Source: Verrucomicrobiota bacterium (GTDB lineage Bacteria; Verrucomicrobiota; Verrucomicrobiia; Opitutales; UBA953). Taken from it: a stretch of 39,303 nt of DNA. A model generated the notes under the pieces. That model saw nothing but the letters and a program-made list of their open reading frames with translations, was not told the origin of the DNA and did no database searches. Below are positions 17,233 through 24,581 of this stretch, one piece after another. How positions within the stretch are numbered: position 1 is the stretch's first letter; every line of letters begins with the position of its first letter. The position numbers were made by a program, and so were the translations under genes. The DNA is taken from the NCBI GenBank assembly GCA_026397965.1, contig JAPLTU010000071.1, forward strand, positions 1-39,303. The letters run 5' to 3'.

Positions 17233-18201
17233 TCAGAATCCCGCGCCTTTGACCTTTGTCTGAATGGTCAGCAGGTTTTTGTTCGAAGTGATGAAAAGCG
17301 TGTGGCCATCAGCTCCCCAGGCGAGGTTGGCCGTTGGCTGACCAGTCATAATCGTGCCGAGGTGCTTACCTTCCGGAGATAAGATCAGGACGCCCCCAGG
17401 ACCTGTCGCCCAAATATTTCCTTTTTCGTCGAGCTTCAATCCGTCGCAATTTCCCGGACGATTAGCACCCTTCAAGGACGAGGCCTTAAAAATGTCGCGC
17501 AAATGAGCACCATTGAGATCACAAGCCGCAATCCGAGTGTCATTCGGATCGGAAATAGCGATATAAAGGGTCTGCTGATCGAGGCTCAACGCGATGCCAT
17601 TAGGCCACTTAACCTCCTTGGAGACCAAGGAAACCGAGCCATCAGGCGATAGTTTAAAAATACCGTGGAAGTCTAGTTCAGCGGTTTCATCGCCCAAGCC
17701 ATAGGGCGGGTCGGTAAAATAAATCGCTCCGTCTTTGGCGACGCACAAGTCATTCGGGCTATTAAAACGACTCCCTTCGAAATTGGTGGCGAGTTTCTTA
17801 AATTTCTTGTCGGGCAAAAGTTGTGCCACGCAGCGATCACCGTGCTGGCAGAGCAACAAGTTGCCTTTAAGGTCGACCGCCAAGCCGTTCGAGCCCTGCC
17901 GGCCGGATGGTTCCGAGGTGCCGCTGGGCTTCAGAAAAACTTCTTCCCCCTGGGCTCCTGGACGCCAAGCGAAAGCGGTGTTATTAGGAACGTCCGAAAA
18001 GATGAGTTTATTTTGAAACCATACGGGCCCTTCCGACCAGGTAAAACCCGTGGCCAAGACTTCCACCTTGGCGTCAGCGGCGATCAGTTCATCCATCGCG
18101 GGCTTTACCGTCCGGTCGATGGCGAAGCGATGGGCAACCTTGGGCTGATCAGCCGCGGACAGAGAAAAAGATAAGCATGCAAGAAGCAGGGCGGCCTTCA
18201 T
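17233..18201 (-). CDS. Secreted SMP-30/gluconolactonase/LRE family beta-propeller
   Basis: The 322-residue product has a signal peptide (MKAALLLACLSFSLSAAD). It then carries the SMP-30 blocks TWSEGPVW (metal-binding Glu), SRFNSPNDL (Asn), TDPPYGL, WPNGIA and NCDGLKLDEKGNIWA (Asp) before a C-terminal NLAWGADGHTLFIT. These fit a six-bladed propeller with a Glu/Asn/Asp metal site that hydrolyses sugar lactones to acids. The signal peptide places it in the periplasm or outside. It is on the same strand as, and upstream of, the dehydrogenase/SDR/GntP operon, separated by the RAYT unit. A pathway of lactone opening outside, then uptake and redox steps inside, is therefore plausible. Its own promoter must lie in 18202-18406, shared with the divergent DUF6807 gene. 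Confidence 0.87.
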   Translation of the reverse strand: MKAALLLACLSFSLSAADQPKVAHRFAIDRTVKPAMDELIAADAKVEVLATGFTWSEGPVWFQNKLIFSDVPNNTAFAWRPGAQGEEVFLKPSGTSEPSGRQGSNGLAVDLKGNLLLCQHGDRCVAQLLPDKKFKKLATNFEGSRFNSPNDLCVAKDGAIYFTDPPYGLGDETAELDFHGIFKLSPDGSVSLVSKEVKWPNGIALSLDQQTLYIAISDPNDTRIAACDLNGAHLRDIFKASSLKGANRPGNCDGLKLDEKGNIWATGPGGVLILSPEGKHLGTIMTGQPTANLAWGADGHTLFITSNKNLLTIQTKVKGAGF

Positions 18202-18406
18202 AGTTGTGAAAAGAATTGAACCCTTCTTCTGGCTAGACGCAAGACTCCTGCTTGTGAGGACATGATTCGTCTAGGCTTAGCGCGGAGACGTGAGTCTGGG
18301 GCGTGGAAGCCAAGATTCCGGTAAGTAAATTCACTTTCTTGGGCGATTTCCCACCCCTTTCAGGTTGGCAACCTTTGGGGCAAAGGTATGTCCTATTAAT
18401 TATCTC

Positions 18407-19444
18407 ATGAAATCTACGCTCCCCCTCCTCGCCCTCCTCTTGGCCGCCCTCGGCGCGCCCGCCGAAGAAGTGAAACTCGTCGAACAGAAGGACAAACAGC
18501 AGATCGACGTGCTCGTCGACGGCCAGCCTTTCACTTCCTACGTCTACTGGTCCAACCAGAAGAAGCCTCTGCTCTCCCCTTTGCGCACTTCGCAGGGTAA
18601 CATCTTCACCCGCGGCTTCCCGCTCGAGAAAGTCGCCGGCGAACGCACCGACCACCCGCATCACATCTCTTCGTGGTTCAATTACGGCAACGTCAACGAC
18701 TGTGATTTTTGGAACTCGCCGCCCGAAGGCTTCGACCGCGACAGCAAGATTCCCTACGGCGCCGTCCGTCATAAAAACATCAAGGCGCTCGCCTCGGGCA
18801 CCGGTGCCGCCACCCTCGAAGTTTCCTCGGATTGGATCATGAACGACGGCTCTAAGGTGCTGCAACAGGATGAGACGCTCGTCTTTCGCGCTTCCAAGGA
18901 CCTGCGCATCATCGACCGTATCATCACTTTGACCGCGCAGGAAAAGGACGCCGTCTTTAAGGACTCCAAGGAAGGCGCCATCGCCATTCGTCTCACGCGA
19001 TCGCTGGAAGAACCTTCCTTGAAGCCCGAGATTTTCACCGACGCTTCGGGCAAACCGACGGCCGTGGCCAAAATGGATAATACCGGCGTGAACGGCATCT
19101 ACCTGAGCAGCGAAGGAAAAGTCGGGGAGAAGGAAGCTTGGAGCACGCGCGCGAAATGGATGACCCTTTCCGGCAACGTGAAAGGCGAAGACGTCTGCGT
19201 CGGGATCTTCGACCACCCGAAGAACAGCACCTACCCGACCTACTGGCATAACCGCGGTTACGGCCTCTTCGCGGCGAATCCATTCGGCGCCAAGGAATTT
19301 ACCAAAGGCAAGACCACGCTCAACTTCACGATCAAGGCGGGCAAATCAGAAACCTTCCGCTTCCGCATCCTGATCCATTCGGGCAAGCTCACCGCCGCAC
19401 AGACCGAGGCGCAGTACCAGCAATTCCTCCAGGATGTGAAGTGA
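18407..19444 (+). CDS. Secreted DUF6807 (PmoA-like) protein
   Basis: The 345-residue product starts at ATG 18407 with signal peptide MKSTLPLLALLLAALGAPAEE; the open frame upstream of this ATG lacks signal character. It has the family features SYVYWSNQKKPLLSPLR, a His-rich TDHPHHISSWF block near residue 85, the late block GIFDHPKNSTYPTYWHNRGYGLFAANPFG, and a C-terminal LNFTIKAGKSETFRFRILIHSG. These match DUF6807/PF14100, once called methane oxygenase PmoA, which is common in Verrucomicrobiota and Planctomycetota. Function is unknown; the conserved His residues suggest binding or catalysis on carbohydrates. It is followed by a rho-independent terminator. A long open frame on the opposite strand is only its shadow. 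Confidence 0.85.
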   Translation: MKSTLPLLALLLAALGAPAEEVKLVEQKDKQQIDVLVDGQPFTSYVYWSNQKKPLLSPLRTSQGNIFTRGFPLEKVAGERTDHPHHISSWFNYGNVNDCDFWNSPPEGFDRDSKIPYGAVRHKNIKALASGTGAATLEVSSDWIMNDGSKVLQQDETLVFRASKDLRIIDRIITLTAQEKDAVFKDSKEGAIAIRLTRSLEEPSLKPEIFTDASGKPTAVAKMDNTGVNGIYLSSEGKVGEKEAWSTRAKWMTLSGNVKGEDVCVGIFDHPKNSTYPTYWHNRGYGLFAANPFGAKEFTKGKTTLNFTIKAGKSETFRFRILIHSGKLTAAQTEAQYQQFLQDVK

Positions 19445-19512
19445 AGTCGGACGAGCTTAAGCTCGCTGACTTCACAGGGACAGGACTAGGGACAGGGACA
19501 GTCGAAATAATG

Positions 19513-19538
19513 AAGGGGCCGCTAGGCCCCTTTGTATT
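19513..19538 (+). terminator. Rho-independent terminator after the DUF6807 gene
   Basis: The stem AAGGGGCC/GGCCCCTT has loop GCTA and is followed by the T-rich tail TTGTATTT. It lies 69 bases after the stop. Confidence 0.8.
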
Positions 19539-19540
19539 TG

Positions 19541-19657
19541 GGTAGGGGCGCGACTGCGTCGCGTCCGTGGGCGGACGGACAGCGGTAGGGACGAAAGACT
19601 TGCCCGGTAAATCCAACTCGCTTCGGCGAACGGACGGGACGCAGTGGCGCCCCTACC
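19541..19657. repeat. REPIN, GCGCGAC subtype
   Basis: A plus REP at 19541-19566 (head GGTAGGG, stem GCGCGAC/GTCGCGT, loop TGC) is followed by GTGGGCGGACGGAC. A minus REP of related stem ends in CCCTACC at 19657. Bases 19541-19580 are identical to 31755-31794. Confidence 0.75.
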
Positions 19658-19723
19658 CGAGGCAGCAGAGGGCAACAGCAAAGGGAGACCGGAAACGGAC
19701 CTTACGTGTTAGGAATTCGTTTC

Positions 19724-19770
19724 GGGTGGCGGGTGGCGGCCCCGGGTGGCAGGTGGCGGGTTTCCATCCA
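19724..19770. repeat. Short tandem GGGTGGC-like repeat
   Basis: Four to five degenerate copies of GGGTGGC(G/A) occur in tandem, followed by a CAGCC-rich stretch to about 19860. No gene is seen between 19445 and 19907 apart from the terminator and REPs. Confidence 0.5.
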
Positions 19771-19907
19771 GCCATCCAGTCCTTAACTCAGTCCTCCACT
19801 CAGCCCTCTAATCTGTCAGCCGCCATCTGCAATCGATTCAGCCATCGACCCTATCTTAGCCCTGTCTCGACATCCCTCATTCCCTGGCTGAAATAATCTT
19901 CAACGCC

Positions 19908-20867
19908 ATGAAACTTCGCAAGCTCGGCCATTCAGACCTTCACCTCACCCCCATCGGCTTAGGCACCTGGGCGATGGGCGGCCCCGATTGGAAATTCGGC
20001 TGGGGTCCGCAGGATGACGCGCTTTCCATTCGCACAATCCACGAAGCCTTGGCGCTGGGCATCAACTGGATCGATACAGCAGCAGTGTATGGTCTCGGGC
20101 ATAGCGAGAAAGTTGTCGGCAAGGCCTTGAAGGAAATCAAAGGTCCACGCCCTTTCATCTCGACGAAATGCGAACGTTGCTGGGATGAAAACGGTCAGAT
20201 TATTCCACGCCTCAAGCGGGCCAGCGTTCGGCAAGAAATCGAAGATAGCCTAAGTCGGCTTGGCCTCGACACAATCGACATGTACCAGATTCATTGGCCG
20301 CAGCCCGATGAAGATATCGAAGAAGGCTGGGCGGCCATCGCCGAACTCATCAAAGAAGGCAAAGTTCGTCACGCCGGCGTCAGCAATTTTAGCGTCACCC
20401 AACTCAAGCGGATTCAGCCCATCCACCCGGTTACCTTCTTGCAGCCACCTTACAGCCTGCTGTCACGCGGGATTGAAAACGAAATCCTCCCTTACTGCGA
20501 AGCGAACGACATCGGCATCATCGCCTATAGCCCGATGCAAAAAGGGCTGCTCAGCGGCAAGGTAACCCGCGCATGGGCGAACGCTCTTCCGGAAAACGAT
20601 CATCGCCGGGCGGACCCACAATTCGTCGAACCTTTACTCACCAAGAATATCGAGTTCACTAAAGCGTTGGCGGAAATCGGCCAACGCTATGGCCGCAACA
20701 CCGCGGAGCTCGCCATCGCATGGGTGCTGCGCAAGGCTCGCCTGACCGCCGCTATCGTCGGTGCCCGCAAACCCGGACAGCTGAAGGAAACTGTCGGTGG
20801 TGGGAAATTTGAAATCAAGCCCGACGATCTCGCAAAGATCGAACTTTTGCTCACAATTAGAGGGTAA
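19908..20867 (+). CDS. Aldo/keto reductase
   Basis: The 319-residue product starts KLRKLGHSDLHLTPIGLGTWAMGG, the classical aldo/keto reductase N-terminus. The catalytic tetrad is visible: Asp56 and Tyr61 (IDTAAVYGLGHSE), Lys87 (FISTKCE) and His129 (YQIHWPQ). The NADPH-binding end IVGARKPGQL is present near residue 285. Length matches the family. It would reduce an aldehyde or ketone with NADPH in the cytoplasm; the substrate is not predictable. No signal peptide is present, unlike most of its neighbours. It sits alone with an 88-bp gap to the next gene. Confidence 0.9.
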   Translation: MKLRKLGHSDLHLTPIGLGTWAMGGPDWKFGWGPQDDALSIRTIHEALALGINWIDTAAVYGLGHSEKVVGKALKEIKGPRPFISTKCERCWDENGQIIPRLKRASVRQEIEDSLSRLGLDTIDMYQIHWPQPDEDIEEGWAAIAELIKEGKVRHAGVSNFSVTQLKRIQPIHPVTFLQPPYSLLSRGIENEILPYCEANDIGIIAYSPMQKGLLSGKVTRAWANALPENDHRRADPQFVEPLLTKNIEFTKALAEIGQRYGRNTAELAIAWVLRKARLTAAIVGARKPGQLKETVGGGKFEIKPDDLAKIELLLTIRG

Positions 20868-20955
20868 ATCGCCATCTTGGAACTTCCACCGGACGTGTGC
20901 CTTGGCCCTTAATCCCCAGTTAAGGTAATTTTTGTTATTATTTAAAACCCTCCCC

Positions 20956-22830
20956 ATGCGACTCCCCAAGTTCTTCCTGCTCATCGCTCTCACCGGCCTC
21001 GGCGCTCAACTCTCCGCTCACGTCACTCCGATCGAGGATAAATATCGAGCACCGACCGAGGCGCCGCTGCTGACGCCCAGCGCCAAGTTCGTGATGACAA
21101 GTACCTACTTGGCCGCCTCGCCTGGGAACGCGCCCTTAGCGGCGATCCCCTTCCAGTCCTTTGCTAAGAACGTCAGCGTCCGTTGGGATGAAAAATACCT
21201 TTACGTCGAAGCGAAAGGATTACCCGACCACCCGCTCATGGCCGGGATCAAATCCTGGCAGCAGCAAGTGCCCATTCCCCAGACCTACGCCGGGACATCT
21301 GCTTGGCGGATTCCGCTCAAGCCCGTGCCCGCCAAGGAGCCCATGTCCGCCAAGACCCACTTCATGCGCGGGGCCATCGCGCTCGCGGCTAACGGGGTAC
21401 CGATTTTTAACGCCCTCAACAACCGCGGCGACGACGCCAAGACCGCTGGCGAGCTCGACGACTTCGGCGGCCACTGCGGCAAAGCCGACGACTACCATTA
21501 CCACGACGCCCCCGTTTTCCTCGAGAAAGAGCTGGGCAAGGGCAAGCCCATCGCGGTCGCCCTCGACGGCTATGCAATCTATGGCTTCAACGAGCCTGAT
21601 GGTTCTTCTCCGGGCAAACTTGACGCGTTCGGCGGACACGAAACCAAAGCGATCGGCTACCACTACCACGCGCAAAAGAAGTATCCTTACATCAACGGCG
21701 GCTTTCACGGAGAAGTCGTTGAAGTAGACGGCCAAGTCGACCCTCAGCCCTCCGCGAGCCATGTCCGTCGAACCGGTTCCAGTTACACGCAAAGCCCGCT
21801 CCGCGGTGCGTTGATCAAAGATTTCACCGCCTCAGCCGATGCCAAGAAATACGCGCTTAACTATACGCTGAATGGTAAGTCCCTCAGCGTGAAATACACG
21901 CTCAACGCTGACAAGACTTGGACCTTTATCTACTCAAACCCCGATGGCTCCACCGCCACCGAGACCTATACTCCGGGCGAACGCGGGGCCGGCGGCGGCA
22001 AAGGCAAGGCGAGTGAGAAAGGTAAAAGTAAAGGCGGCGAAAAGGGCAAGCGCCCTCCCGCTGAAGGCGAAGACGCCAAGCCGAAGGGTGAAAATCTGGA
22101 TGCCGAACCAGATGAAGAGGCCGAGCAAGCCACACCTCCTCCAGGTGAAAGCAAGGGCAAGGGTGGCGAAAAGGGTAAGGGCGGCAAGGGTGGCAAGGGT
22201 GGCAAAGGCGACAAGCCTGGCATGGTGAAGCCCTCCATGGCCGATACCATCCAACTCAGCGTTTACGCCGACAATTGGTTCATCCTCTACATTAACGGCA
22301 AGCCTCGCGTCGTCGACCCGATTGATTACATGCCGCACAATGTCGTCACCGTCGATATCCTGCCGGAATATCCGATGACCATCGCCGTGATGGGACGGGA
22401 CAACGCCGACCCCAAGACCGGACTGGAATACGGCGACCACATCGGCGACGCCGGCCTGATCCTGAAGTTCTCCGACGGCACCGTCACCAATGCTAAATGG
22501 AAGGCGAAGAACTTCTTCAAGGGACCCCTCAACGGCGACGTCAAGAACCCCAAGGTCGAGCACACGCCCCTTCCCGCGAACTGGTTCGCCGTCGATTTCG
22601 ACGATAGCAAGTGGGCCAACGCGACCGAGTTCACCGAGGAACGCGTGAACCCGAAGGAGTCTTATACCAAAGCCAAGGAAAACTTCGTCGGGGCTAAATT
22701 TATTTGGTCCGAAGACCTCGACCTCGATAACACGGTTATTTTCCGGACCAAAGTCGAAGCCCCGGCCGGCTTCAAGCAACGCTGGACCACGAAGTCTGAG
22801 TTCGATCTGTCGAAGCCGTTGGGGCAGTAG
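20956..22830 (+). CDS. Secreted YHYH-domain protein with Lys/Gly-rich linker and C-terminal carbohydrate-binding-like domain
   Basis: Starting at ATG 20956, the 624-residue product has a signal peptide (MRLPKFFLLIALTGLGAQLSA). Two YHYH motifs, at residues about 180 and 235, flank a GYAIYGF block and mark a YHYH domain (PF14240), whose function is unknown. Residues about 343-425 form a low-complexity linker rich in Gly, Lys, Glu and Pro, including GKGGKGGKGGKG. The last 190 residues (DNWFILYINGK, DDSKWANATEF, AKFIWSED) look like a beta-sandwich, perhaps PA14- or galactose-binding-like. The His clusters suggest metal binding. The earlier TTG at 20932 would spoil the signal peptide, so I reject it. 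Opposite-strand frames across the linker are shadows. Confidence 0.82.
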   Translation: MRLPKFFLLIALTGLGAQLSAHVTPIEDKYRAPTEAPLLTPSAKFVMTSTYLAASPGNAPLAAIPFQSFAKNVSVRWDEKYLYVEAKGLPDHPLMAGIKSWQQQVPIPQTYAGTSAWRIPLKPVPAKEPMSAKTHFMRGAIALAANGVPIFNALNNRGDDAKTAGELDDFGGHCGKADDYHYHDAPVFLEKELGKGKPIAVALDGYAIYGFNEPDGSSPGKLDAFGGHETKAIGYHYHAQKKYPYINGGFHGEVVEVDGQVDPQPSASHVRRTGSSYTQSPLRGALIKDFTASADAKKYALNYTLNGKSLSVKYTLNADKTWTFIYSNPDGSTATETYTPGERGAGGGKGKASEKGKSKGGEKGKRPPAEGEDAKPKGENLDAEPDEEAEQATPPPGESKGKGGEKGKGGKGGKGGKGDKPGMVKPSMADTIQLSVYADNWFILYINGKPRVVDPIDYMPHNVVTVDILPEYPMTIAVMGRDNADPKTGLEYGDHIGDAGLILKFSDGTVTNAKWKAKNFFKGPLNGDVKNPKVEHTPLPANWFAVDFDDSKWANATEFTEERVNPKESYTKAKENFVGAKFIWSEDLDLDNTVIFRTKVEAPAGFKQRWTTKSEFDLSKPLGQ

Positions 22831-22908
22831 CCGTTCGAGGACCCAAGGCCAGCGGGCCAGAGAGAACTTGAACGTCAAAGGGAGACCGAAATCATCTCGA
22901 TTAACTGC

Positions 22909-22977
22909 GGTAGGGACGGCTCTCCGAGCCGTCCGCTCGTCATTGCGTGACGGCGGGCTCGGAGGGCCCGCGCTACC
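22909..22977. repeat. REPIN, GGCTC-TCC-GAGCC subtype
   Basis: A plus REP at 22909-22934 (stem GGACGGCTC/GAGCCGTCC, loop TCC) pairs with a minus REP at 22952-22977 (GCGGGCTC core, ending CTACC). It is followed by AAGGCAG, a tail shared with the minus REPs ending at 19657 (GAGGCAG) and 23962. Confidence 0.75.
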
Positions 22978-22992
22978 CAAGGCAGCCGCCGC

Positions 22993-23019
22993 GGTTGAGC
23001 GAGGGCGCTCAACCCTACC
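22993..23019 (-). repeat. Single REP, GTTGAGCG subtype
   Basis: The minus-orientation copy has stem GTTGAGCG/CGCTCAAC and ends CCCTACC. A decayed GCTGACCA-subtype copy follows at about 23052-23076. Nothing else is seen in 22831-23135. Confidence 0.75.
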
Positions 23020-23135
23020 TTAAGACATGAGTCAGCCTTCCCTCATCCCGGCATAGCTGACCACCCTTGGACAGCAGCCGCTGTTTTTGAAGTGCTTGCT
23101 TGGGCCTAACCCTCCCCCATCGTCAGCCCACCTCC

Positions 23136-23840
23136 ATGAAAATCCTGCTCACCGCCTTACTTGCCTTCGCCTCCCTAAACCTAACCGCCGCCGACGCGCC
23201 TCCTAAAGCCGCGCCTAAGGTCGCCGTAAAAGCCAAACCTAAAGCGCCCAACCCCGCGATGGCTGAGATAACAGATGTCGCCGGCCTACCGCGCGTCCTG
23301 CTCATCGGCGACTCCATCTCAATCGGCTACACCCTGGAAGTTCGCAAAGAAATGGAAGGCAAAGCGAATATCCACCGCATCCCGACCAACGGCGGCCCCA
23401 CCAAGAACGGTACGGCTAGCCTCACCAAATGGCTCGGCACCGGCAAGTGGGACATCATCCATTTCAATTTCGGCCTGCATGACCTGCGCCACATGGAAGA
23501 TGGTAAGCGCCAGGTGGAGCCGGAAGATTACGAAAAAAATCTCCGTACCCTCGTCGCCGAAATGAAAAAGACCGGTGCGAAACTGATCTTCGGCACGACT
23601 ACTCCCGTGCCCGAAGGCACCCTCACGCCGCCGCGCACTTTCGGTGATGTCGCCGTTTATAATAATATCGCCCTTAAGGTGATGAAGGAAAACGACGTGA
23701 CGATCGACGATCTCAACGCCGCCGTCGCGCCGGACATCGCCAAACTTCAAAACCCCCACGACGTCCATTACAACGCCGAAGGATATGCCGTACTGGGCAA
23801 GGCCGTCGTGAAGTCGCTTACCGCCGCAATCGCGAAGTAA
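23136..23840 (+). CDS. Secreted SGNH/GDSL hydrolase
   Basis: Starting at ATG 23136, the 234-residue product has a signal peptide (MKILLTALLAFASLNLTAAD) and then a Pro/Lys/Ala-rich spacer. The SGNH blocks are LIGDSISIGY with nucleophile Ser60, NGGPTKNG, FNFGLHDL with the block III Asn, and a C-terminal HDVHYNAEGY with Asp209 and His211. This is a small esterase/acyl-hydrolase fold of the kind used for carbohydrate deacetylation in Verrucomicrobiota. The substrate is unknown. The open frame from 23100 adds 12 residues that break the signal peptide, so I use 23136. Confidence 0.87.
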   Translation: MKILLTALLAFASLNLTAADAPPKAAPKVAVKAKPKAPNPAMAEITDVAGLPRVLLIGDSISIGYTLEVRKEMEGKANIHRIPTNGGPTKNGTASLTKWLGTGKWDIIHFNFGLHDLRHMEDGKRQVEPEDYEKNLRTLVAEMKKTGAKLIFGTTTPVPEGTLTPPRTFGDVAVYNNIALKVMKENDVTIDDLNAAVAPDIAKLQNPHDVHYNAEGYAVLGKAVVKSLTAAIAK

Positions 23841-23846
23841 GCGAGA

Positions 23847-23962
23847 GGTAGGGGCGCGACGGCGTCGCGTCCGTTCGCCACGGTGCGTGCGAATCACCGG
23901 GCAGAATACTCGGCCCACCATTGTCTGTCCGCCTTCGGACGCCACGCAGGGGTGCCCCTACC
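23847..23962. repeat. REPIN, GCGCGAC subtype
   Basis: A plus REP at 23847-23872 (stem GCGCGAC/GTCGCGT, loop GGC) is paired with a minus REP ending in CCCTACC at 23962. It begins 7 bases after the SGNH gene stop. Downstream, GGGAGACCGGAAAC repeats a motif also found at 19683. Confidence 0.75.
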
Positions 23963-24081
23963 TAAGGCAGAGTGATAGCCTTCGAGGGAGACCGGAAACC
24001 GGGAAGTTTGCTGCGGGCATAAGACACCCCAGCTCATCATCCGGTCTCCGGTTTCCTTTACTTGAAAACCTTTTGTCTCGA

Positions 24082-24108
24082 GGTAGGGCTGACCACCCTT
24101 GGTCAGCC
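24082..24108 (+). repeat. Single REP, GCTGACCA subtype
   Basis: The head GGTAGGG is followed by stem GCTGACCA/TGGTCAGC with loop CCCT. The 3' member is not recognisable. Confidence 0.8.
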
Positions 24109-24215
24109 GCGGCCGAGCAGAGAACTCAGCCCACCCCCAAGACCCCTAGGGCAGTATGAGGCGCTACCCCCAACCTGATGTAATCGAACTGCCCCTATCC
24201 CTATCCCCGTCCCTC

Positions 24216-24258
24216 TGGGCCTGCAAATGAGTGGCTTTGACGCTCATTTGCTGGCCCA
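24216..24258. other. Long imperfect hairpin upstream of the broken dehydrogenase gene
   Basis: Arms of 16 bases (24216-24231 and 24243-24258; TGGGCC-T-GCAAATGAG and its complement with one mismatch) enclose an 11-base loop. There is no GTAG head and no T-run, so it is neither a REP nor a typical terminator. It is about 110 bases before ATG 24370 and could be a leader structure. Confidence 0.6.
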
Positions 24259-24369
24259 GCCAGGAACATTCCCCTTGGCAGATTGTTGAAAGAAAGGCAG
24301 GTTTTCCCTTCCCCCTGCTTTGCCCATCCTCTTGGGCTAGGTCTAATATTTTACCAAAACCAGAAACCT

Positions 24370-24513
24370 ATGCGCAAGCTTCTCGCCCTCCTCCTGACAA
24401 TAACCGCCATCGCGTCGCTGTCGGCCCAAAGCCTCACCCTGCAGAAAGGCGATAACCTCGTCTTCATCGGCGGTGGGCTGGCGGATCGCCAGCAATCTCC
24501 GGCGACGAAGTAA
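24370..24513 (+). pseudogene. N-terminal fragment of the SGNH/dehydrogenase protein, cut by a frameshifting deletion
   Basis: This 47-residue frame encodes a signal peptide (MRKLLALLLTITAIASLSAQ) and the first SGNH strand, KGDNLVFIGGGLADRQQ, then runs into a stop after SPATK. In intact PVC homologues, the LADR motif is followed by about 30 residues leading into NLGFSGDEV. Here the second frame resumes at ISGDEVNTS, so the middle piece is missing and the frame is shifted. The net loss is 1 modulo 3, consistent with about 100 bases. The gene is therefore split; a sequencing or assembly error is the alternative. Confidence 0.75.
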
Positions 24514-24581
24514 ATACCAGCCTCGGACTGGCCGGCGACAAGTCCGCGGCCAAGCCCCACCGCTCCGACGAAGTTCCCACT

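Noticed and set aside
18233-19249. 338-codon minus-strand frame opposite the DUF6807 gene
   Set aside because: The plus strand encodes a recognisable signal peptide and DUF6807 blocks; the minus reading has no recognisable domain and is a codon-bias shadow.
21934-22980. 348-codon minus-strand frame opposite the YHYH protein
   Set aside because: It mirrors the Lys/Gly-rich linker as Phe/Leu/Ala-rich text and has no domain of its own.
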